This document shows, one piece after another, positions 33,441 to 42,914 of a DNA stretch of 64,000 nucleotides. Both the position numbers and the translations under genes were made by a program. Under the pieces are notes generated by a model. That model was not told where the DNA came from and ran no database searches. It saw nothing but the letters and a program-made list of their open reading frames with translations. The stretch comes from Bacillota bacterium (GTDB taxonomy: Bacteria; Bacillota; Clostridia; Acetivibrionales; DSM-1351): the NCBI GenBank assembly GCA_023409265.1, contig JAEYHZ010000008.1, forward strand, positions 124,001 through 188,000, given 5' to 3'. Position 1 is the stretch's first letter. Each line of letters starts with the position of its first letter.

Positions 33441-36400
33441 TCAGTACCTCTCTTTTTCATTGTTCAAATTTTTTATGGCCACGGATAGCATTAGCTTTAT
33501 TCGGTTCAATTGATTAACGCTGGATATACCGGGATCATAATCAATTGGTACTATATTTGATTCCGGGTATTTTTCCCTTAGAGGCTTGATCATCCCTTTT
33601 CCTGTAACATGATTCGGAAGACATGCTAATGGTTGGACACAGATAATGTTGTTGATTCCCTGCTCAATAAACTCAAGCATTTCTGCAGGAACAAGCCAGC
33701 CTTCGCCGGTCTGGTTACCTAAGGAAATCACCGGAGAGACCATCTTAGCCAGTTCCTCAATATGCGTCGGTGGTTTAAACCGACTGCTATGTTCCAGTTC
33801 TCTTTTTACAATTCTACGATACTTCATGATATGAGAAGCAGCAAATCCACATAACTCCATTTTTAATCTCTCCCCGGCAAGATATTCAAATCGGAATTTT
33901 GAATTAAAAGCACAATATAATAAAAAATCCATTAAATCAGGTACAACAGCTTCTGCTCCTTCTTGTTCCAAGATACCGACAATATCATTATTTGCCGTTG
34001 GATGGTATTTTAGAAATATTTCACCTACAATACCCACTTTGGGCTTCATAATATCTAATAATTCCAAATTTTCAAAATCCTGAATAATATTTTTTATATT
34101 ATTATTAAAGATTTTTCTGTTCCCAATTCTCACATTAGCCTTTGCTTTCGTGTTCCATTTTTGATAAAGTAATTGTGCAGATCCTGGAATCTTTTCATAA
34201 GGTCTGGTCCGATTAAGAACTTTCATAAATAAATCCCCATAAATCACTGCCATTATAGATCGGTTGATAAATCCTATAGATATTGAAAACCCTGGTTGCT
34301 TTTCCAACCCTGCAGCATTCAGGGAGATAATCGGTACATTCTCTAAGCCTGCCTGTTTCAAGCCCAATTTTAAAAACGCAATATAATTTGTGGCCCTACA
34401 GCCTCCACCGGTCTGCATAATAATAACAGAAGTATGCTTAATATCATACTTACCTGATTTTAAGGCCTGGATGATCTGTCCGATAACAATGATTGCCGGG
34501 TAACAGGCATCATTATTTACATATTTTAAGCCCTCTTCCACAGCTGAAAGATCCATGGCTGGTAGGATTTCCAACTGATAGCCACTGGCTCTTGCAGCTT
34601 CCTGTATTAATTCAAAATGAAATGGTGCCATTTGTGGTGCCAAAATTGTATGGCTCTTACGCATTTCTTTCGTAAAGATTTGATTATGATAGGATATATC
34701 TTCCACCGGCCGGTCCAAACTTCGTTTCCTCTCCTCCATGGCTGCCTTTAAGGAACGGATTCGGATTTTTGCTGCGCCCAGATTATTACCCTCATCAATT
34801 TTCAACATCGTGTACATCTTCCCACCTGCAGCCAGTAGTTCCGCAATCTGATCAGATGTTACCGAATCCAGTCCGCATCCGAAGGAATTTAATTGAATTA
34901 AGTCCAGACAAGGCTCCTGCGCCACCAGGGCAGCTGCCCGATACAACCTGGAATTATATACCCATTGATCTACAACCCTTAATTTATGCTTGAGTGCTGC
35001 CAAATGAGAGATGCTGTCCTCGGTTACTACCGCCATTCCATAGGAAGTAATCAAGTCTGAAATCCCATGGTTAATCTCCGGATCTACATGGTAAGGCTTC
35101 CCACATAAAACAATTCCTTTTTTGTTATTTTCTCTTAAATAGTTAAGAGTTTCTTCTCCTTTTAGCTGTATATCCCTCTTATATTTTCCACGTTCTTTAC
35201 AGGCTGCAAGCACTGCTCTTCCGGCTTCTTGACCAGTCACATGAAACTCCTTAAATTCCTCTGTAATACGTTTCGTGAGGGCTTTATCATTATCAAGGGA
35301 AAGAAATGGTGATATCAGCTTCACGTTGTTTATCTTTAACTCATCGATATTACTCTTAATTACCTCCGGATATGAAATTACTACAGGACAATTATAGTGG
35401 TTGGTAACATCACTGTACTCAATTTTTTCATATACAATTGAAGGATAGAAAATAGTCTTAACTCCCTTCTCCAGCAAATCCAGGATATGTCCGTGGCAAA
35501 GCTTTGCAGGGTAACAGACAGCTTCGGACGGAATCGTCTCCAAGCCCTTTTCGTAAATTTGTTTCCCGGAAGGTGAAGAAAGAATTACTGAAAATCCTAG
35601 CTCCGTTAAAAGTGTAAACCAAAAAGGATAGTTCTCATACATATTAAGGACTCGGGGAATACCAATTAATCCTCTTTTTGCTTCCTCAGGTTTTAACGGC
35701 TGATATCGAAAGGTTCTCTGGTATTTATACTTATACAGGTTCGGTAACTGTTCGGTATCGGGCTTGTCCAGTTCCAAGCCTCTTTCGCAACGATTCCCTG
35801 CGATGAAGGTCTCACCGTTTGAGAAACTGTTTACCGTCAGCAGACATTTGTTTTGGCATTTTTCACAGCGACGGTTGGAAGATTTTGCATCAAATTCGGA
35901 TAAATGTTCCTTAGATAATAAGGCTGTTTTTTCACCCTCATGGTAACGTTCCTTGGCAATCAGAGCAGCGCCATATGCTCCCATCAACCCAGCTATATCC
36001 GGACGTACCGCTTCCCTGCCGGTAATCAGTTCAAAGCTCCGTAAAACGGCGTCATTATAAAATGTACCGCCTTGGACTATAATCTTCCTCCCCATATGGT
36101 TTTCATCCCTGATCTTAATAACCTTGTAGAGGGCATTTTTAATTACGGAATAAGAAAGTCCTGCTGACAAATCAGAAATCTTAGCTCCTTCCTTTTGAGC
36201 CTGCTTTACCTTGGAATTCATAAAGACCGTACATTTCGTTCCGAGATCCACCGGAGCTGCTGAATACAAAGCTTCCTTAGCAAATTCATCTATCGACATA
36301 TTTAAGGAGGTTGCAAATCCCTCTAAAAAAGAGCCACACCCTGAAGAACATGCTTCGTTCAGCAAAATACTGTCAATAGCACCTTTTTTGATACGGAGGC

Positions 36401-37694
36401 ACTTCATGTCCTGACCACCGATATCCAGGATAAAGTCCACCCCTGGCAGGAAATGCTGTGCCGCCTTATAATGGGCAACTGTCTCAATTTCCCCGATATC
36501 ACCATGTAACGCAGCTTTTACCAGGGCCTCCCCGTAACCTGTCACAGTACATTTAGAAAGAGTAGCCTCTAACGGAAGCCTTTCATACAAATCTTTTAGT
36601 ATACTTACTATTTTTTTCAACGGATTTCCTTCATTACTTCCGTAATATGAATATAATAGCTCGTCTCTTTCCCCTATCAGTACAACCTTTGTTGTGGTGG
36701 AACCTGCATCAATTCCTAAATAAATTCTTCCTTTATAGTCTGAAAGTTTGCCTCTTTTTACGAGAGAATGATTATGCTTTTTTAGAAATAATTGATATTC
36801 ACCTTCGTCCCGAAATAAAGGTTGCAGTCTTCCGACTTCCTTCTCTGAAAAATCCTTGATTTGCTCCACCTGATTTACAAGTTCTTTCAATAATATCGTG
36901 TTCTCCTTATCGGAGGACAGCGCTGCTCCGATCGCAGCAAACAACTGCGAATACTCAGGAATAAGTGCATCCTCTTCAGTCAATTTCAAGCTTTCAATAA
37001 ACCGTTGTTTCAGTTCCGAAAGGAAATAGAGCGGTCCGCCCAGGAAGGCCACTTTTCCGCGAATAGGCTTCCCGCAGGCCAGGCCACCGATGGTCTGGTT
37101 TACCACTGCCTGGAGAATCGAGGCTGCGATATCCTCTTTTCTTGCTCCGTCATTTATTAATGGCTGTACATCTGTTTTTGCAAATACTCCACAGCGGGAA
37201 GCAATCGGATATATAACTTTATACCCCTTCGCATACTCATTAAGACCTGCTGCATCGGTATTAAGTAAAACTGCCATCTGATCAATAAATGCGCCGGTTC
37301 CTCCAGCACAGCTACCGTTCATCCGCTGCTCCATTCCACCTTTAAAATACGTAATCTTTGCATCTTCACCACCTAGCTCAATAACAACATCCGTCATTGG
37401 TATAAAGGTCTCAACCGCTTTCGAACAGGCGATGACCTCCTGGACAAAATTAATATTCAGCCATTGGGAAACTGAAAGTCCTCCTGAGCCCGTGACGCTT
37501 AATCGTAATGGTATATCACCTAAGTCTTCATAACAATTATTTATTAAATTAATTAGAGTGTTTTTAATATCTGATAAATGCCGCTTATACTCACTGTAAA
37601 TTAAATGGTTTTCTTCGTCCAACACCGCCAGTTTAACAGTTGTCGATCCAATATCTACTCCAATTTTAAAATTTTTCAATTTTTCATACCCCAA
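33441..37694 (-). CDS. giant 2-hydroxyacyl-CoA dehydratase activase-related protein
   Basis: A 1417-residue cytosolic protein. Two BadF/BcrA-type ATPase domains come first: one at about 8-270 (IGVDIGSTTVKLAVL, CAGGTGAFIDQ) and one at about 320-590 (LGIDAGSTTTKVVLIG, CSSGCGSFLEGF, with the iron-sulfur cysteines). A DUF2229 domain follows (about 675-900; IGIPRVLNMYENYPFW, EAVCYPAKLCHGH), then HgdB/dehydratase-like regions (ACYPAIIVIGQIIQALKSG, MQTGGGCRATNY). Activases of this type inject electrons into radical dehydratases. The physiological substrate of these large fusions is unknown. The gene is monocistronic. Confidence 0.93.
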   Translation of the reverse strand: MGYEKLKNFKIGVDIGSTTVKLAVLDEENHLIYSEYKRHLSDIKNTLINLINNCYEDLGDIPLRLSVTGSGGLSVSQWLNINFVQEVIACSKAVETFIPMTDVVIELGGEDAKITYFKGGMEQRMNGSCAGGTGAFIDQMAVLLNTDAAGLNEYAKGYKVIYPIASRCGVFAKTDVQPLINDGARKEDIAASILQAVVNQTIGGLACGKPIRGKVAFLGGPLYFLSELKQRFIESLKLTEEDALIPEYSQLFAAIGAALSSDKENTILLKELVNQVEQIKDFSEKEVGRLQPLFRDEGEYQLFLKKHNHSLVKRGKLSDYKGRIYLGIDAGSTTTKVVLIGERDELLYSYYGSNEGNPLKKIVSILKDLYERLPLEATLSKCTVTGYGEALVKAALHGDIGEIETVAHYKAAQHFLPGVDFILDIGGQDMKCLRIKKGAIDSILLNEACSSGCGSFLEGFATSLNMSIDEFAKEALYSAAPVDLGTKCTVFMNSKVKQAQKEGAKISDLSAGLSYSVIKNALYKVIKIRDENHMGRKIIVQGGTFYNDAVLRSFELITGREAVRPDIAGLMGAYGAALIAKERYHEGEKTALLSKEHLSEFDAKSSNRRCEKCQNKCLLTVNSFSNGETFIAGNRCERGLELDKPDTEQLPNLYKYKYQRTFRYQPLKPEEAKRGLIGIPRVLNMYENYPFWFTLLTELGFSVILSSPSGKQIYEKGLETIPSEAVCYPAKLCHGHILDLLEKGVKTIFYPSIVYEKIEYSDVTNHYNCPVVISYPEVIKSNIDELKINNVKLISPFLSLDNDKALTKRITEEFKEFHVTGQEAGRAVLAACKERGKYKRDIQLKGEETLNYLRENNKKGIVLCGKPYHVDPEINHGISDLITSYGMAVVTEDSISHLAALKHKLRVVDQWVYNSRLYRAAALVAQEPCLDLIQLNSFGCGLDSVTSDQIAELLAAGGKMYTMLKIDEGNNLGAAKIRIRSLKAAMEERKRSLDRPVEDISYHNQIFTKEMRKSHTILAPQMAPFHFELIQEAARASGYQLEILPAMDLSAVEEGLKYVNNDACYPAIIVIGQIIQALKSGKYDIKHTSVIIMQTGGGCRATNYIAFLKLGLKQAGLENVPIISLNAAGLEKQPGFSISIGFINRSIMAVIYGDLFMKVLNRTRPYEKIPGSAQLLYQKWNTKAKANVRIGNRKIFNNNIKNIIQDFENLELLDIMKPKVGIVGEIFLKYHPTANNDIVGILEQEGAEAVVPDLMDFLLYCAFNSKFRFEYLAGERLKMELCGFAASHIMKYRRIVKRELEHSSRFKPPTHIEELAKMVSPVISLGNQTGEGWLVPAEMLEFIEQGINNIICVQPLACLPNHVTGKGMIKPLREKYPESNIVPIDYDPGISSVNQLNRIKLMLSVAIKNLNNEKERY

Positions 37695-37909
37695 TCATTA
37701 TTTTTATTGACGATAATAATTGATACAGAACTTTTTAAATCTCTCCTTTTCATAATGCATACGCACAATATTATTTAACGTTTGATAAAAATTCATTCGG
37801 TTTTTTAAAGAGTAAATAACGCGTTATAGGGAGGTAATTATTATGCAATGGTAATCAGGGTTTAGGGTACTATTCCGCTTAGGATATAAGGTTAAGGTTA
37901 TGGCATATT

Positions 37910-38401
37910 TCACCCTTTTATTATTTTTAGACCTACAGATTTTGCACAAGTTATTGCATATTGATACTCCTGTCTTGATATTCTTCTGGGTAATTCGGCG
38001 AATTCAAAAGATTTATGGACCGGATAATATTGTGCCATTAAGTTTACATAGGTATCAATAGATATTTCTTTTGCAGCAGCTTTTGCAATTTTATAATAGT
38101 TCTTTACATCTAAGTATTTTTCAGCTATGTTATCATCAAAAAATTTGATATCAGGCATAAAAACATCTACAATACCGTCCAAAAGCCTGAGTGTATCGGT
38201 CAGGTCATACCCATTGGTATTATAGACTATAGGTATATTTAGCCCGTTTTGGGCAGCTATAAGGATAGCTTCTGTTATTTGTGGTACTATGTGACTTGGA
38301 GAAACAAGATTAATATTATGGCATTTTTTGCCCTGCATATTAAGCATTATTTCAGCCAATCTGCTTGAGTCTATTTCCTGGCCTTCACCACAATAGCTAA
38401 T
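37910..38401 (-). pseudogene. radical SAM protein remnant (PflX/COG1313-like)
   Basis: The minus strand carries the middle and end of a radical SAM protein of the PflA-related type: ISYCGEGQEIDSSRLAEIML, HNINLVSPSHIVPQI, IPIVYNTNGYDLTDTLRLLDG and VDVFMPDIKFFDDNIAEKYL. The N-terminal cysteine cluster is missing: an in-frame TAG lies at 38402-38404, at the edge of a hairpin. Between KAAAKE and ISIDTYVNLMAQYYP about 45 residues normally present (the VRHLVLPG region) appear deleted in frame. The longest start-to-stop frame is 149 residues from 38359, but it cannot encode a working enzyme. Confidence 0.8.
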
Positions 38402-38403
38402 CT

Positions 38404-38437
38404 AAAGCTGAAAAATTGAAATCAATTTTTCAGCTTT
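38404..38437. repeat. perfect hairpin, second copy of the 32349 terminator
   Basis: AAAGCTGAAAAATTGA (38404-38419) pairs with TCAATTTTTCAGCTTT (38422-38437). On the plus strand it is followed by CTTGTTTTTT. It nearly matches the terminator at 32349-32383, including the flanking TTGTTTT. It may end the DUF421/DUF4363 transcript on the minus strand. Confidence 0.75.
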
Positions 38438-38481
38438 CTTGTTTTTTATAATATGTTATGAATAAAACATCTATAGCCTGG

Positions 38482-38841
38482 TTATAATGAACCGATATTC
38501 TCCCAGGTATCCTTAACTAAAAGTATTGTTGCCAGGGATTCCCCCTTCTCTTTGGTTTCGATATATCCCTCAAGCTTAATTAGATTTTCCTCCAAGCTAT
38601 TAACATAATCGTGGTCAATGTCTATTTGAAAAAGAGGTTTTACCTTTTTCCATGCCTTTTCTGAGTTTTCCAGATTATCTCTTGCTTTATCCCATTCCTC
38701 GTTTCTTATATTACTTTCAGTTTGTTTCAGGTAGTCAAAAAAGCCTGTACGTTTATCTATTGGCTTTTGCATAAGTGAACAGGCAGAGAAATTTATTAAA
38801 AAAACCGAAACAAGCAGTAAATATACAACTTTTTTAATCAA
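38482..38841 (-). CDS. DUF4363 lipoprotein
   Basis: A 119-residue lipoprotein: signal with lipobox NFSAC (Cys around residue 21), then a helical domain (NIRNEEWDKARDNLENSEKAW, about 35-115) matching DUF4363. The frame opens at 38856, but those codons contain the GGAGG site; the TTG at 38841 follows 8 bases later. It is immediately downstream of a DUF421 gene, a common pairing in clostridia, suggesting a shared membrane function. Confidence 0.82.
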   Translation of the reverse strand: MIKKVVYLLLVSVFLINFSACSLMQKPIDKRTGFFDYLKQTESNIRNEEWDKARDNLENSEKAWKKVKPLFQIDIDHDYVNSLEENLIKLEGYIETKEKGESLATILLVKDTWENIGSL

Positions 38842-38859
38842 GCTAATTACCTCCAATTC

Positions 38860-39576
38860 TTATTGAAATGTAGATATTACGTAAAAAGGTTTTTCATTAC
38901 CTTTTAAGTCAACATACAGATTGCCTTTTGTATCCAATTGAGCCAACGACACTTGTTCTGCATCCCTGATGTTTTGTTTGCCCAATTGATGGAACAGCCA
39001 GGCTTTAGAAAGTTTTAATGCAGTGAGTTTATCTTCCTGAACAACGCCATCCATAATTAAAATAGTAGGTAACCCGTCATATTGAGTAGAAAGCTTCAAG
39101 TCATTTGGTGTTACTGTTTGTTTCTCAGCTTTTTTAAGTACGCTGATTTTACCTCCGGCCTCAAACATTGCAGTTTCAACATCAGCTACACTGAATACGC
39201 TTTGAGTCCTTAACTCCGAGAGCAGTTCATCCAGAGGAATACGAATTTTTTTCAGATTATCCTCAAGTATCTTCCCATTTTGTATTACGACTGTAGCTTC
39301 CCCATCAACTACTTTTCTGAACCGGGTATTATGAATTCCAAAAAAGGCCAGAAGTACAGCCAAAATTGTCCAAGTTACCATTGCGGCCAGAGTGGACAAA
39401 GTGTTCTCATTAACCTGTGCAGAAAGTGTCCCGGCAATGGAACCGATGGTAATTCCAACAACATAATCAAAAAAAGTTAATTGCGCAACTTGCTGTTTAC
39501 CCATCAATCGGACTAAAATTAATAAGGCAAAAAAAGAAATAATCGATCTGATAACCACAACTACAATAATCGGCAA
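38860..39576 (-). CDS. DUF421 (YetF-like) membrane protein, second copy
   Basis: A 238-residue DUF421 protein with three membrane helices (to about residue 75) and the cytosolic domain (VVIQNGKILEDNLKKIR, ELRTQSVFSVADVETAMFE, ILIMDGVVQED). Unlike the copy at 29274-30134 it ends soon after the domain (NLYVDLKGNEK), with no DUF1657-like tail. The longest frame starts at 39600, but GGGAGG lies within it; the TTG at 39576 has normal spacing. It forms a pair with the DUF4363 gene. Confidence 0.85.
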   Translation of the reverse strand: MPIIVVVVIRSIISFFALLILVRLMGKQQVAQLTFFDYVVGITIGSIAGTLSAQVNENTLSTLAAMVTWTILAVLLAFFGIHNTRFRKVVDGEATVVIQNGKILEDNLKKIRIPLDELLSELRTQSVFSVADVETAMFEAGGKISVLKKAEKQTVTPNDLKLSTQYDGLPTILIMDGVVQEDKLTALKLSKAWLFHQLGKQNIRDAEQVSLAQLDTKGNLYVDLKGNEKPFYVISTFQ

Positions 39577-39686
39577 AATATAACCTCCCAGCATCAACAC
39601 AAATTACGAATAATAGGATATTATTTCCCAATCTTTTGAATTTATTTAATTAATATAAAAGAATAACAGATTGTGAGCAATAAAAT

Positions 39687-39715
39687 ACAGTATACTCCTA
39701 AGAATATACTGTACC
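39687..39715. other. inverted repeat in the DUF421/cupin gap
   Basis: TACAGTATA and TATACTGTA face each other across about 10 bases. There is no T run; it could be an operator or a weak terminator for the cupin gene. Confidence 0.35.
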
Positions 39716-39792
39716 TGTTGCTCCGTGCAACCATGCTATTCCAGCTCATAAGACCATTGTTATGTAAAGCGGCAGCGGGATTGTTTGCTTAA

Positions 39793-40260
39793 TTATTCCT
39801 CATCATAATATTCAACCTGCTGGTTTATCTTAAAAAGCTGGTTTATATTTTTTCCCCAAATTCCTACTTTTCCTGAATCGGGATAAAATGCTACATCAAT
39901 ATCGTTATTGGTATCAAAATCCAGATATACAAGCATATCTCCTTCTGATATGTTTGTCAACTTATGAGCTCCTTCTTTATTAGCAGGAAAAAATAAAAAA
40001 TCCCCAGCCGAAACTTCCTTGTCACCTGAAGGAGTTTTAAGAATTCCCTTTCCCTCTAAAATAAAAAATGCTTCTTCATTTTTTGTATGATAGTGAAAAG
40101 GATATGCCGACTTCCCGGGTGGTATCTCATAAACCGATATGGCACATTGCTGTGCATTCCCTTTTGGTACTAATTCACGCTTGTAATATTCATACCCGGC
40201 ATGTTCATTTTTATGTTTAGGCTGAATATCTGTTAACCTTACTTTCAATATTTCATCCAT
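39793..40260 (-). CDS. cupin-domain protein
   Basis: A 155-residue single-cupin protein. Cupin motif 1 is FHYHTKNEEAFFILEGKG (HxHxxxxE pattern, about residues 57-74) and motif 2 is AGDFLFFPANKEGAH. The metal-binding His and Glu are kept, so it should bind a divalent metal. It may be a sugar-binding or isomerase-like protein; substrate unknown. The ATG at 40260, 10 bases after GGAGG, is preferred over the TTG at 40266. Confidence 0.83.
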   Translation of the reverse strand: MDEILKVRLTDIQPKHKNEHAGYEYYKRELVPKGNAQQCAISVYEIPPGKSAYPFHYHTKNEEAFFILEGKGILKTPSGDKEVSAGDFLFFPANKEGAHKLTNISEGDMLVYLDFDTNNDIDVAFYPDSGKVGIWGKNINQLFKINQQVEYYDEE

Positions 40261-40412
40261 GCTCAAAGTTCCTCCAATTATTTAATAATTTTTAGTTCTG
40301 TGTATAAAGCTGTTATTAAGTATATTATAACGTGAAACCAATAAATGGAATATATATCTCAAATTAAGATCTGTAATCAACTTACTTGTCCAGACTTGGT
40401 CAAATCAAAGAA

Positions 40413-40439
40413 GGGGTACCTGAAAAACAGAAATACCCC
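40413..40439 (-). terminator. probable terminator of the mannoside operon
   Basis: GGGGTA (40413-40418) and TACCCC (40434-40439) form a hairpin; the minus strand continues TTCTTTGATTTG. It lies about 45 bases beyond the GH3 stop. Confidence 0.55.
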
Positions 40440-40484
40440 AGAACAGCTAAACCTTAACCATTCCAGGGCATTATATTTATATAA

Positions 40485-42914
40485 TCATTCTATTGCAGTT
40501 ATTTTGTTGCTCCACACCACTTTTCCGCTCTCCCTGAGCTCCAGTAAAAACTCTCCCGGCTCCATGCAGTATCTCATCCCGCTGTCCCAAATAGCAAGCT
40601 GTTCATACCCCAGTTCAAGCCTGCAGACCTTTTCCTCGCCGGGCGCAAGCTCCAGCTTGGTAAAACCCTTAAGTTCCCTTATTCTCCTCACAGTACTTGC
40701 CTGCAGGTCTTGAACAAACAGCTGAAGTACTGCGTGAGCCTTAAAGTTTCCTGTGTTCCCTACAGTAAAAGCAAGCTCAAATTTTTTCCCTTTTACAAGC
40801 TTCTCAATAGAGATAGTTTCAGTTGTAAGCTTAAAATTCTCAACTTTAAAACCGGTGTAGCTAAGTCCGAATCCGAAAGGAAACAGAGGTGTATTTGATA
40901 CATCGATATATCTCATGGCATCATAGGATACCTTATGGTTATAGTATACCGGAAGCTGTCCTGCACTCCTTGGTATTGAGACAGGCAGACAGCCTGAGGG
41001 GCTAATCTTTCCCAGTAATATTTCAGCCAGAGCCTGCCCGCCCATGGGACCGGGATAAAAAGCCGTGACAAGTGCGCTGCTGCGGGCAGTCTCCTCCTCA
41101 ACAGCATAAGGCCTGCCCTGGATAAGTAAAGTTACTACTGGTTTCCCCGCAGCAAATATAGCCTGTGCCAGCGCGTGCTGTATTCCCGGAAGACCAAGTC
41201 CTGCACAGTCCACTCCCTCACCGCAATCCATCTGTGGAGTATTCTCAATACCAGTCTTCCCGGTAGGAGCACTTTCCGCAGTCAAGTCACTGGTAACAGC
41301 AGCACCATTTATATCAAACCTGGCACCTGAAAACCTGCTGGAAGACCCGCCCAGTGCCAGAATTACAATATCACTGGAAGCGGCCAGCTCAGCAGCAGCA
41401 CCAAAACCTGCTTCATCGTTTCCCAATATGGAACAACCCTGAGAATACCTTATTTCTGTATCAGGGGAGAGAGTTTTAAGTCCTTGCAGCAGAGTTATAC
41501 CTTCCCCTTCTCTTAAAGGAGGAGTATAGTCACCAAGCTGGTTATAAATGCTGTCCGCATTGGGGCCAATTACGGCAATGGACTTAATTTTAACCATATC
41601 CAGGGGAAGCACCCCGTCATTCTTCAGCAAAACAGCTGATTGGCGTGCCAGCTCCAGACTTTGAGGATATTTCTCATACGTGTAATTATTTTGTTCCTGT
41701 TCTTTTAAGTCAGCTTCCTTTTCCTTCCTGTTTTCTCTTTCCTTCCAGGATGAATTTTTCTTTTCGGACCAAGGCTCTTTCCCCTCAGTTGTTTCAAGAT
41801 AGGGCTTTTCAAACAAGCCCAGTTCAAATTTCAGTTCAAGAACTCTGAGAACAGCTCTGTCCAGCTGTCTTTCCAACAGTAATCCCTGCTCTACTGCTTC
41901 CTCCAGGCCTGTAAAACCCTTATCCCACAGGCTTATATCAACACCCGAAACCAGTGCCAGTGCCCCGGAGTGTATATAGCTCCCTGTCAGCACATCAAGC
42001 CTGTCTACAGCAGTCCCATCCGCCATTATGACACCTGAGAAATCCATCTCTCCACGCAAAATATCCTGAAGCAGCCTGCGGTTTGCATGGCAGGGTATTC
42101 CGTCAATTTCGTTGTAGGCAGCCATTATCCCCTTAACCCCGGCCTTACAGCAGGCTGCGGCTGGAGGCAGATGAATTTCTCGGAGTTCTCTTTCACCGAT
42201 ACGGGCAGCGCTGGCATTTATTCCTCCAGTTCCCTCTCCTTGGGCGCAGAAGTGCTTCGCCACAACAGGAACCCCTTGGCCCTGGCATCCATTTATTGCT
42301 GCCTCAGCTAAAACTGAACACAAATACGGGTCCTCTGAATAGCATTCTTCACTTCTGCCCCAGCGTGGATCACGTAGAACATCCAGCATGGAAATCAGTG
42401 CCAGATTAACACCCAGTGCCTTCATCTGCTGCGCACAAACGCTGTAGGCTGAGGCCACCAGTCCGGGATTCCAGGCTGCACCCATGGCGAGATTTACCGG
42501 CAGAAGGTAACCGTCCAGTGCCTGATGGCCATGGGGGCACTCACTGCTCACAAGCATGGGAATACCAAAACGAGAATGCTCAATAACATACTTCTGTGCC
42601 ATATTATAAGCCTGGATTGCCAGCCTGCCCTCAAGGCCGGTATTGAAATCCCTCTTTGACCAGGGGTCTGCCCGGTAGAGGCCATATAATACTGCCAGAC
42701 CGCCCCACCTTTTAACTTCGTCCTTAAACTCTGAAGAGAGTTCCAGTTTATCATTTATTCTGTTATAGCAGTCAAAGCCGTAAAGTCTCTGGTTTAATTG
42801 TCCGACTTTCTCCCTCAGGGACATCCTGCTCAAAAGATCCTCTGACCGCTCTTTTGGGGACAGTCTGTTGTCTCTGTACTTTTCCATTGTATTTCCGGCC
42901 ATGAAATTATCCAT
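40485..42914 (-). CDS. glycoside hydrolase family 3 (beta-glycosidase)
   Basis: An 809-residue cytosolic GH3 enzyme (no signal peptide). The (beta/alpha)8 domain (to about 365) has the KHF motif (VVAKHFCAQ, Lys220-His221) and nucleophile Asp299 in FSGVIMADGTAVDRL. The second domain (about 420-650; SAVLLKNDGVLPL, VIGPNAD) and a C-terminal FnIII-like domain (about 690-800) complete the beta-glucosidase/xylosidase architecture. A highly charged insertion at about 373-415 (KKNSSWKERENRKEKEAD) is unusual. Its start overlaps the GH38 stop by one base. Substrate could be a beta-glucoside or beta-mannoside end of the imported glycan. Confidence 0.93.
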   Translation of the reverse strand: MDNFMAGNTMEKYRDNRLSPKERSEDLLSRMSLREKVGQLNQRLYGFDCYNRINDKLELSSEFKDEVKRWGGLAVLYGLYRADPWSKRDFNTGLEGRLAIQAYNMAQKYVIEHSRFGIPMLVSSECPHGHQALDGYLLPVNLAMGAAWNPGLVASAYSVCAQQMKALGVNLALISMLDVLRDPRWGRSEECYSEDPYLCSVLAEAAINGCQGQGVPVVAKHFCAQGEGTGGINASAARIGERELREIHLPPAAACCKAGVKGIMAAYNEIDGIPCHANRRLLQDILRGEMDFSGVIMADGTAVDRLDVLTGSYIHSGALALVSGVDISLWDKGFTGLEEAVEQGLLLERQLDRAVLRVLELKFELGLFEKPYLETTEGKEPWSEKKNSSWKERENRKEKEADLKEQEQNNYTYEKYPQSLELARQSAVLLKNDGVLPLDMVKIKSIAVIGPNADSIYNQLGDYTPPLREGEGITLLQGLKTLSPDTEIRYSQGCSILGNDEAGFGAAAELAASSDIVILALGGSSSRFSGARFDINGAAVTSDLTAESAPTGKTGIENTPQMDCGEGVDCAGLGLPGIQHALAQAIFAAGKPVVTLLIQGRPYAVEEETARSSALVTAFYPGPMGGQALAEILLGKISPSGCLPVSIPRSAGQLPVYYNHKVSYDAMRYIDVSNTPLFPFGFGLSYTGFKVENFKLTTETISIEKLVKGKKFELAFTVGNTGNFKAHAVLQLFVQDLQASTVRRIRELKGFTKLELAPGEEKVCRLELGYEQLAIWDSGMRYCMEPGEFLLELRESGKVVWSNKITAIE

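Noticed and set aside
37836..37855. A three-codon frame (ATG CAA TGG TAA) behind a perfect GGGAGG site
   Set aside because: Too short to be meaningful; it may be a relic of a lost gene start. No other signal supports it.
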